64,000 nucleotides of DNA from assembly GCA_032622095.1 (NCBI GenBank), contig CP136069.1:6248976-6312975 (forward strand). The letters are read 5' to 3'. The notes below the pieces were generated by a model. That model worked only from the letters and a program-made list of their open reading frames with translations, was not told where the DNA came from and searched no databases. Of the stretch, positions 55,427 to 64,000 are shown one piece after another. Positions within the stretch are counted from its first letter, which is position 1; the number at the start of each line of letters is the position of its first letter. The translations under genes were made by a program, and so were the position numbers. This DNA is from Siphonodentalium dalli (taxonomy: Eukaryota > Mollusca > Scaphopoda > Gadilida > Siphonodentaliidae).

Positions 55427-57405
55427 GAATTTTAAAAACTGTACGTCTGGATTTTCGAAATATGTGTACGACTTATATCCAAGTCGGTAGAAGCCACTAA
55501 ATTGCTTTGGGGTTAAATGGAGCTAAGCAATGCTGACCTATTATTGGACTAATATTATGTGGTGCTATTACAGTAAAAAATGCACATTCATCCTTCTAAT
55601 GTATTAAAAGATAAATTGTAGCTTCTGTTACCACTGTGCTTGGGAAATCCCATCGCTTAGGTCCAATACAGTGTAAACCTGGCTGCAAAGAAACCAATTA
55701 TTTAAACCGCATTTTGACAGCTAAAAACAGTTAAAAGCTTTAAGTGACAGATTCGCCATCTTCAGTTTCGCCAATCGGTACATCTAGACAGTTGTAATGT
55801 CTCCTTATCATTGAATATAATAACCGCATTGTGTGTACCGCCCAGTTATATCGACAGTGACAGTCTGAAAACTAAGAAACAGCGAAACTTCGTTAGATAC
55901 AAGCATTCCCAGCTGTATATGTTATGATGGAGAACTTTTGTTAAATATGTGTTTCAAGGGGAAGTAGCAGTGCCAAAGTCCCTACCACATGCTCCGAGAA
56001 TAATTATATATTATCGTCTATATCCTCTAACCATGTGTGATCGTAACAGCCAAGCTTCTAGAAGACCAACTAATGAATTGTACCGCTTGGCAAACTAGTA
56101 CTCTGGAAGATCTTATCAGCGATAATGCAGTCTTTAAGTTTGCACCATATAGAATCATTTCTGTTATCGCCATATTGTTACTGTAAATTTGTGTTATCGA
56201 GATGTGTATTCGAGTTAGAGGCTTGATACGTTGAAACAACTTGTGTCCGAACTCTTATGCAAATACAATATGTTTGATGGACAGACGTGACAGGTGATAC
56301 AATCGGGGAAGCCAATTCTCAAGAAACAACTGACAAACTAAGTATATGTGTTTATGCGGACAGACAGAAGATCACTACGATGATATCTCCCAGTGTCAGC
56401 TTTTCTCTATCAAAGGCTACTGTCGTCCCTTCTGTTAATATTTTTCTTAGTGGTGACTACACCACAAGTTTGAAAAGGAATTTATTGATTTTCGAAGAAA
56501 TTCAAAACATTTATTTCATGCAAAACAATTTTCATAGTCTTAAAATTATAGCGCTGACCACAATGCATACTTTAAATATCTTACATGGCCCAACAGATAA
56601 AGAAAGCCTCCGACTTACTGTCATTCTCCTTCTCATCAGATATAACACACTTATATAAATCCCCATTGAACACCCGTTACTCTACTTTTGTATCCATATT
56701 CATGTATTAAATTTATAATATTATTTTGATGGGAATACACAAAGTTTAAACAAACTAGTCCAAACCATTTTGTGTCAATGTTTTTCCGCTACTGCTATTT
56801 CTGCCGCCAACTCTTTGTTGGTTCTTGCTGAATATATTCAACAATGGGAAGGTAAACTGAGATAGATATAACGCTAGATCCATGCTAGTTAGTGTGAATG
56901 TGTACTACGTGTGGTTATATGCCACATTATCCCACTTAGTGTCCAGTAAATGATAGAATCGTTTATTGGCTCAGTTCCCTGAATGTTCCTTCGTGTGTAT
57001 AGTTTACACCGGAGATGTGAATTTAAATCGTCTAACAATATATCACTTGAATTCCACTTTGCTTGTGAGTCCTTTGTACTTCTGAATTACTCACTTGTGT
57101 GTTATATGAGGAAATAGGTATTATATAATATTAGCATATACTGTCTATACATACATGTTGGCATACATGGGTATTTGACGATATATCTTGTATGGTTATA
57201 CCACACGTTCTGCTGTCTTGCTTGAAAACATAGATAAACAGTTTCACATCTACTGACGTAAAGTGACAAATACAGTGTGTACGACCTGGACACTAAACTT
57301 ACTAACTCGCCCACACCTCCACTATAACTGTTTAAATGTGTCATGTAGTGAAACAAATCCACTGTAACATTTAACCTTTAGAAGTTAGAAGCACTATCTA
57401 CTCAC
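55427..57405. other. No gene supported in 2 kb
   Basis: The least repetitive stretch of the window. A 123-codon + frame (56287-56658) and an 86-codon minus frame (57102-57362) exist, but neither has a recognisable domain, strong start context or exon boundaries. It could be intron or intergenic sequence. Confidence 0.45.
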
Positions 57406-57408
57406 TCA

Positions 57409-57545
57409 TATGGTGTGTTCACCAGACTGTTCACTCCATACTACAGTAACTACTCACTCATATGGTGTTCACCAGACTGTTCACTCCATACTACAGTAAC
57501 TACTCACTCATATGGTGTTCACCAGACTGTTCAATCTATACTACT
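57409..57545 (+). repeat. ~50-bp minisatellite (3 copies)
   Basis: Unit CTACTCACTCATATGGTGTT, CACCAGACTGTTCACTCCAT, ACTACAGTAA. Confidence 0.9.
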
Positions 57546-57723
57546 CACTCCGTTATCGAGTGTTCACCAGACTCTTCGTAGATTAGAGCTCATTTGTAGA
57601 GAATTTAGCCAGGGACGTGACGACAGAGGGTTTGGTGCGACTTTACAAATCCGAATCTCAATCAATGACAGTGAAACATTTCAGACCGAAAATTGGTTGA
57701 GAATGTTCCAATAGATTGAGTTT

Positions 57724-57857
57724 GAAACCAACAACTTGTGCAACATATGTCATTTTTAACTAACAACTTGTGTAAAATGCGTCGTTTTAACCAACAACTT
57801 GTGTATAATATGTCGTTTTAAACCAACAACTAGTGTAAAATGTGTCGTTTTAACCCA
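57724..57857 (+). repeat. ~34-bp minisatellite (4 copies)
   Basis: Unit AACCAACAACTTGTGTAAAA followed by TGTGTCGTTTTA, diverged. Confidence 0.85.
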
Positions 57858-58007
57858 CGATTAGGATATCTTGCTACTTTCAGTAAGTACTGTAGACTGG
57901 AACAGCAATCAGTTGGAAATGTCACGTCATGGAGAAATTAACTTTGAGTTATCATTTAGAAAAAAATCCAAATTGAGAGGGGGGAGTCAATTAATTTGCG
58001 AGTGTAA

Positions 58008-58090
58008 TGCAGGGAGCCCCATAAATGTAGCTGATTATATTGCTGACTGTCGTCTGCTCACATCTGTGTGATGCTCCATAAGGATTTGAT
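58008..58090. mobile_element. HP3-like hairpin, diverged
   Basis: GCAGGGAGCCCCATAAATG, then ACTGTCGTCTGCTCACATCT and TGTGTGATGCTCCATAAGG. It keeps the GTCGTCTG box but lacks the conserved tail. Confidence 0.5.
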
Positions 58091-58477
58091 ACCACAGGAC
58101 CCTCTAGCCACGTCCCTACGAATCACTTAGTACAAAGTTAAATATTTCATCAAGAAGACGCAACTATTTGGTGAGTATATTTATCTATTTGATTTATTCG
58201 AGTATCTCTCTCTTTTCGCATATTTATGTAGGAATCATCATTTATGTTAGTGTAATTATAATTATTCACACAGTAACTAACACTGAAGTGGTCACACTCG
58301 CCAAAAAAAGTGCTGAAGGGTACACAGGTTTTGATGGCGCGCTGAACGGTACACAGGTTTTGAAATATCGTTATAAATGACGTTTATTGTTCGTGTCTGC
58401 CATCATTGTACATGGTCCAAGGGAAATTAAAATAAACTGAAAACGAACTGCTGTTGGGCCCCAGACTTTTAGCAACA

Positions 58478-58592
58478 CAGTTAAAGTAACTGCATTAGTG
58501 TCGACCTGTTAAAGTAACTGCATTAGTGTCGACCTGTTAAAGTAACTGCATTAGTGTCGACCTGTTAAAGTAACTGCATTAGTGTCGACCAC
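58478..58592 (+). repeat. 28-bp minisatellite (4 copies)
   Basis: Unit GTTAAAGTAACTGCATTAGT followed by GTCGACCT. Copies are identical. Confidence 0.92.
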
Positions 58593-58703
58593 AAACCTTG
58601 TCAACCTTCGCACATTTTTAAAAACTGTGTAACCTTCAGCACTTTTTGTGGTGAGAGCGTCACCTTCAGCGTAACTAACATCTATTTATTCTTGTATGTT
58701 CAT

Positions 58704-58762
58704 TATCGTAACCCACAAACGTCAAAGTCCACCATTATCGTAACCCACAAACGTCAAAGTAA
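58704..58762 (+). repeat. 29-bp tandem duplication
   Basis: ATTATCGTAACCCACAAACG followed by TCAAAGT, twice. Confidence 0.85.
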
Positions 58763-59169
58763 TGAAAACTCAATCAGCACTTTTTCATTATTTCATATTC
58801 ACAATCCTCAGATTTTGAAACATATGTAGCAACATTATCTGATTTATCAGTTTCCATTGTCAGTTACAAATTGTCGTTCCACATATTTGGCAGCTACTGA
58901 TGTTTTGTAGCCACATATATTGGCAGCCACATATGTGGCAATTCTTCTCTGTGGAGATTCCTGAATATAGAACAATTTGAACATTCAGACTCCAGATATT
59001 CATTACTCTTTTAATTTTCCCTTGCGTTCACCATACATTTCGGACACCAAACATTCAATATTTAGAGCAATGTTTTGCTAAACATTACACAATTCGGCTA
59101 TTTTCGGTACATGTCTTAAATTGGAACATTGGTTGCATTTTCATTTTAATAACAAATATTTCGATTGGG

Positions 59170-59250
59170 TATGTCACCCTAATTTGCAGAACATAAAATT
59201 CATAATCGAGGTGAGTCACTAAATTCACCCTCTGGGAACCTCAATCAAAG
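59170..59250. mobile_element. FB5 fragment with internal deletion
   Basis: CACCCTAATTTGCAGAACAT, AATTCATAATCGAGGTGAGT and CACCCTCTGGGAACCTCA are FB5 middle and right-hairpin pieces brought together. Confidence 0.6.
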
Positions 59251-59507
59251 TATCGTCGCTGATCTTTAATATTTTTGACCGCAACAAAAAGTTGAATCGA
59301 CACAACTACAGCCCTCATTGTTTTGCAGGTATAGAAGCATAAAAGGTAAAAATGGAGTTATATGGTGTCAAACGGGGCGTCTATAACATTCATATGTTGC
59401 TTTCAGAAGTGTGGAATTTCATATCGTTGCAGTCAGTAAAACTATGTTGAAGTAATTGACATCTTATAGAGGTCGTTGCCCTGCAGTTTACTGCACAAAA
59501 TGTTCTT

Positions 59508-59725
59508 TGTAACCACGTGAAATCACATGGCAACATCACATATTCCTAGTAACCACATGTTTTGCCTTGCAATCAAGTGTTATTTCATAGTAACCACATG
59601 TTCTTGCCTAGCAATCAAGTGCTATTGCATAGCAACCATATTTTCGTGCCTAGAAACCACGTGTTCTTACATAGTAACCACGTGTTCTTACGTAGTAACC
59701 ACGTGTTCTTGCCTGGTAACTGCAA
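59508..59725 (+). repeat. ~21/42-bp degenerate minisatellite
   Basis: About nine 21-bp units of the form TAGTAACCACATGTTCTTGCC, alternating with TAGCAATCAAGTGCTATTGCA. The ORFs on it (59527-59754 and 59562-59771) are repeat-driven. Confidence 0.8.
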
Positions 59726-60418
59726 TATTACGGAAGGTATGTTTTATTATATGAATTATGTATTGTGTTAATATGTATGCCGGCATTAAATATACACATT
59801 TGCAATATTGATAGAGCATGCACAATTTGATGTCTTTCTCTTTCTAAATAGTTTTTATTTGTAGTGCTTTTACCTCTCTATTAATATATTTGCCTTGCTG
59901 TATGTTTTATATATTTTCATTCTATAACATGCCTCAATTTCAGGAAGAGGATACTACTGTTTTATATCAGATGAGATTAACGCATGTCCATCGCCGCTTT
60001 AGATTGTCAACATTGTTTCAGGTGTTCCCGATTGAAAGCAACTATAAAGTATATCCAATGTGTGACATGTTACCGTCATATATTTAGTTAAAATATAACA
60101 ATTGTTCTACTAAATCAGTTCCATGGCGTGGTTAATGGTTGTGTTTCTCTAAAGTGTAAACGTCACCTGCATGATTAGTGAATTTACGTTGAATAGTTAA
60201 AGTGACTATTTCCAAATTCCAATATTCCAAATTTTAATTTGCTGTTGTATTTGCCAATTAGGATAATTCTAAACTATTGGCATATTTCTTTGAGGTAGAG
60301 TTTCGGTTGTTTTTCATCTGCCACTCTCTAAACACATAACGTGTTCTTCTTAACTATGTTTAGATTCCAAATAGTGTTTCGTTGATATGAAATCGACCAC
60401 AAAATATATCTGTACCTT
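59726..60418. other. No gene seen
   Basis: Nothing recognised. Confidence 0.5.
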
Positions 60419-60422
60419 TTAA

Positions 60423-60862
60423 CCCTTTACCCAATAAAACGGCAAAAAACGCCCAAATAAAGCTTCAACAGCCTAAAATATCTTCGGTCTGTCTCAAAAA
60501 CACCATACAAATATGGATATCATTGGAACCGGTACATTGACCACATTGTGATGGTTACAGTTATGCCCTGTGCCAGTGCATTCTCTTATATATGCGAGTC
60601 GACCATAGGTCGCCTCGCATATATAAGAGAATGCATTGGCATTTTACCATTTTTTCTTACATTCTTTAACAATTTTATAATTTTTTCTTACAGTTTTTAA
60701 CAATTTTTATAATATTTTTCTACATTCTTTGACAATTTTATCATTTTTAATATGTGTTAAGCCAATGCATTCTCTTATATATGCGAGGCGACCTATGGTC
60801 GACTCGCATATATAAGAGAATGCATTGGCACAGGGCCGTTCTGTTGGGTAAAGGCCAAAGGG
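60423..60862 (+). mobile_element. HP1 foldback element, copy 6
   Basis: TTAA at 60419-60422 and 60863-60866. Left end CCCTTTACCCAATAAAACGG. The right end TGTTGGGTAAAGG carries a short duplication (AAGGCCAAAGG) before TTAA. Module H hairpins lie at about 60572-60640 and 60763-60830. Confidence 0.82.
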
Positions 60863-60942
60863 TTAAAAGATAAATGAGCGTATGCATTGTCGTGGTGCTC
60901 GTGTTTGTCGCAACTAACCACGGGACATTTTTCCTGATAAAT

Positions 60943-61127
60943 GGGATCTGTACCCTAAATCCGGCCATTTATGGGACCATCTCCTTTTATACTCAACAGA
61001 ATATATGCAACAACTGAATGAATTTGAGCCATGGGGTAGTGCAAAATACACTCCTTTGCACTATGAACGATACAAACAACATGGTAATTATAGCGAAAAT
61101 GAATCTGGAGTTGGCCGGATTTATGGT
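60943..61127 (+). mobile_element. PB-B half copy
   Basis: AAATCCGGCCATTTATGGGA, GCAACAACTGAATGAATTTG and ACATGGTAATTATAGCGAAA match one arm of the 11.3-kb PB-B element. It closes with GAGTTGGCCGGATTTATGG, so a short foldback remains. No TTAA ends. Confidence 0.65.
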
Positions 61128-61185
61128 GTTTCGGGATTTTTTTTACATGTTCACAAAATGGGATTTGTTTGACCGAGGTTGTGTA

Positions 61186-61325
61186 CAGGCTCAGCTCCCG
61201 TCATTGGTCTTGTCAGCCTTCTCTTATATATCCGAGGCTCCATATGGGAGCATATATAAGAGAATACAATGGCACATGATAGTTAATGCCGCAATGCAGT
61301 TCCCGTCATGAGCACCGGGGTTAAA
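61186..61325. mobile_element. Diverged HP4-like foldback with one hairpin
   Basis: CTCCCGTCATTGG on the left and CAGTTCCCGTCATGAGC on the right flank a single module H hairpin (TTCTCTTATATATCCGAGGC to GAGCATATATAAGAGAA, about 61221-61272). Confidence 0.5.
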
Positions 61326-61561
61326 GTTCTATTCAGGGTTCCTGTCCCCAGTTAACCGACAAAAAATATCATATTTTACACGCTGAAATAAGGTCGAGAA
61401 CCTACATGCTTATTCCAAAGAATGCCATTTTATTATTGAATATTAACACAATATTCCGACGTAGGAACAATTTATTCTGCATTTCACGCACTGTTTGTTG
61501 TTAAAGTGCAGTGAATTTGCAAATAATCTGGTTATTTATGTTAATTATTTACTCTTTTCAG

Positions 61562-61711
61562 ATGCACAAGCGACTGCCCTATCGAGTTTGATCATGAGCC
61601 CACACCCTCCCGTCTCAGCCGTCAACTCATCCGTATCGTCTATAGCCAAATCCACAGCAAACTCTACCACCATCAACGCGACGGGCAGTGCGCCGTCGAC
61701 AGATATAAAAA
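61562..61711 (+). CDS. Candidate internal coding exon, unknown protein (phase 1-1)
   Basis: Not recognised as a known family. What is seen: a pyrimidine-rich tract (TTTACTCTTTTCAG) ends at the AG at 61560-61561, and a consensus donor GTGAGC starts at 61712. Between them is exactly 150 bp with no stop in the chosen frame, richer in GC than its surroundings. The exon begins with two bases of a split codon and ends with one, so it is symmetrical (phase 1-1) and could be skipped or duplicated without shifting the frame. The 50-residue product is rich in Ser, Thr, Ala and Val, with MSPHPP near the start and three N-glycosylation sequons (NSS, NST, NAT). It has no charge-rich or hydrophobic segment. 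It may be a mucin-like extracellular linker or a low-complexity nuclear linker, and the sequence cannot decide between them. A 31-bp minisatellite fills the following intron. The candidate terminal exon 16 kb upstream is on the same strand, but a link is unproven. Confidence 0.6.
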
Positions 61712-61734
61712 GTGAGCAAAAACCATACCACAAA

Positions 61735-63995
61735 ACGATCTTATATATACCACAACACGACCAGCTTTACGTCTTATATACCACAACCCTATCATGTGTA
61801 CGTCTTATATACCATGACATGATCATCTGTACGTCTTATATACCATGACACGATCATATATACGTCTTATATACCATAACACGATCATCTGTACGTCTCA
61901 TATACCATAACACGATCATCTGTACGTCTCATATACCATAACACGATCATCGGTACGTCTTATATACAATAACATGATCATCTGTACGTCTTATATACCA
62001 CAACACGATCATCTGTACGTCTTATATACCATAACACGATCATCTGTACGTCTCATATACCATAACATGATCATCGGTACGTCTTATATACCATGACACG
62101 ATCAGCTGTACGTCTTATATACCACAACACGATCAGCTTTACGTCTTATATACCACAACACTATCATGTGTACGTCTTATATACCATGACACGATCATAT
62201 ATACGTCTTATATACAATAACATGATCATCGGTACGTCTTATATACCATGACACGATCATCTGTACGTCTTATATACAATAACATGATCATCTGTACGTC
62301 TTATATACCACAACACGATCATCTGTACGTCTTATATACCATAACACGATCATCTGTACGTCTCATATACAATAACATGATCATCGGTACGTCTTATATA
62401 CCATGACACGATCAGCTGTACGTCTTATATACCACAACACGATCAGCTGTACGTCTCATATACAATAACATGATCATATGTACGTCTTATATACCACAAC
62501 ACTATCATATGTACGTCTTATATACCACAACACGATCAGCTGTACGTCTCATATACAATAACATGATCATATGTACGTCTTATATACCATGACACGATCA
62601 TATATACGTCTCATATACAATAACATGATCATCGGTACGTCTTATATACCACAACACGATCATCGATACGTCTTATATACCACAACACGATCATATGTAC
62701 GTCTTATATACCATGACACGATCATCTGTACGTCTTATATACAATAACACGATCATCGGTACGTCTTATATACCACAACACGATCATCGATACGTCTTAT
62801 ATACCACAACACGATCATATGTACGTCTTATATACCATGACACGATCATCTGTACGTCTCATATACCATAACACGATCATATGTACGTCTTATATACCAT
62901 GACACGATCAGCTGTACGTCTTATATACCACAACACTATCATGTGTACGTCTTATATACCATGACACGATCATCTGTACGTCTTATATACCATGACACGA
63001 TCATCTGTACGTCTCATATACCATAACACGATCATATGTACGTCTTATATACCATAACACGATCATCTGTACGTCTCATATACCATAACACGATCATATG
63101 TACGTCTCATATACCATAACACAATCATCTGTACGTCTTATATACCATAACACGATCATCTGTACGTCTCATATACCATAACACGATCATATGTACGTCT
63201 TATATACCATAACACAATCATATGTGCGTCTTATATACCACAACACGATCAGCTGTACGTCTTGTATACCACAACACTATCATCTGTACGTCTTATATAC
63301 CACAACACGATCATATGTACGTCTTATATACCACAACACGATCATCTGTACGTCTTATATACCACAACACGATCATCTGTACGTCTTGTATACCACAACA
63401 CTATCATGTGTACGTCTTATATACCATGACACGATCATCTGTACGTCTTATATACAATAACACGATCATATATACGTCTTGTATACCATAACACGATCAT
63501 CGATACGTCTTATATACCATAACACGATCATATGTACGTCTTATATACCATAACACGATCATATGTACGTCTTATATACCACAACACGATCAGCTGTACG
63601 TCTCATATACAATAACATGATCATATGTACGTCTTATATACCATAACACAATCATATGTACGTCTTATATACCACAACACGATCAGATGTACGTCTTTAT
63701 ACCATAACACGATCATATGTACGTCTTATATACCATGACACGATCATATGTATAATGTACGTCTTATATACAATAACACGATCATATGTACGTCTTTATA
63801 CTATACCATAACATGAGCATATGTACGTCGTATATACAACAACACGATCATATGTACGTCTTATATACCACAATACGATCATCTGTACGTCTTATATACA
63901 ACAACACGATCATATGTACGTCTTATATACCACAATACGATCATCTGTACGTCGTATATACCATGACACGATAATATGTACGTATTATATAGAAC
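61735..63995 (+). repeat. 31-bp minisatellite (~72 copies), continues past the window
   Basis: Unit GATCATCTGTACGTCTTATA followed by TACCATAACAC, with variants CAGCTGTACG, CATATGTACG, CATCGGTACG, and CACAAC/CATGAC/CAATAAC. It begins about 25 bp after the candidate splice donor and reaches the window end near 63995. Short ORFs on it are repeat-driven. Confidence 0.95.
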
Positions 63996-64000
63996 AAACC

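Noticed and set aside
56287-56658. 123-codon + ORF
   Set aside because: Lies in non-repetitive sequence, but no domain, codon bias or clear start or splice context. A protein search would be needed to revive it.

Overview
This is eukaryotic, almost certainly metazoan, intergenic and intronic DNA. It is AT-rich, has no operon-like gene packing and no long conserved ORF, and two short spliced-exon candidates are the only credible coding signals. The many non-autonomous DNA transposons with TTAA, TA or 8-bp target duplications and the many minisatellites resemble marine invertebrate genomes (lophotrochozoan or hemichordate type), but the species cannot be named from the sequence. No transposase, reverse transcriptase, tRNA, rRNA or CRISPR array was recognised. 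Layout: 0-20 kb is single-copy-looking sequence studded with small foldback transposons, including three elements joined head to tail through shared TTAA sites at 10.9-11.85 kb. 20.6-30.2 kb is a satellite complex built mainly from a 68-bp unit that switches polarity around 22.1-24.0 kb, with unrelated 58-bp and 35-bp arrays inside it. 30.2-38 kb holds more transposons, a 42-bp array, and a 52-bp array that grew inside a transposon. 38.0-41.7 kb is a TA-flanked palindromic transposon split by an insert of twenty 155/164-bp satellite monomers. 42-49.5 kb holds foldback elements, a candidate terminal exon (about 44993-45192, + strand) preceded by a 45-bp repeat that overlaps its splice acceptor, and an inverted minisatellite array. 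49.8-54.76 kb is a 5-kb array of an 18-bp unit. 54.8-61.5 kb is quieter and carries one intact 631-bp TTAA element. 61562-61711 is a second candidate exon (+ strand, phase 1-1), followed directly in its intron by a 31-bp array that runs off the window. Working labels used below (coined here): module H is a roughly 75-bp hairpin whose stem contains GCATTCTCTTATATATGCGAG-like sequence; HP1 to HP4 are foldback elements carrying module H or a second hairpin (GGGAGCCCCACA stem); FB5 is a foldback family with GCAGAATGAGGTCC arms; PB-A to PB-E are elements bounded by TTAA; TM is a TA-bounded palindromic element; hAT-M are elements with 8-bp duplications. The main result is that about 30 copies of module H occur here inside elements with quite different termini, so the hairpin behaves as a modular cassette shared between transposon families. 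Several satellites can also be seen nested inside, or derived from, transposon sequence.
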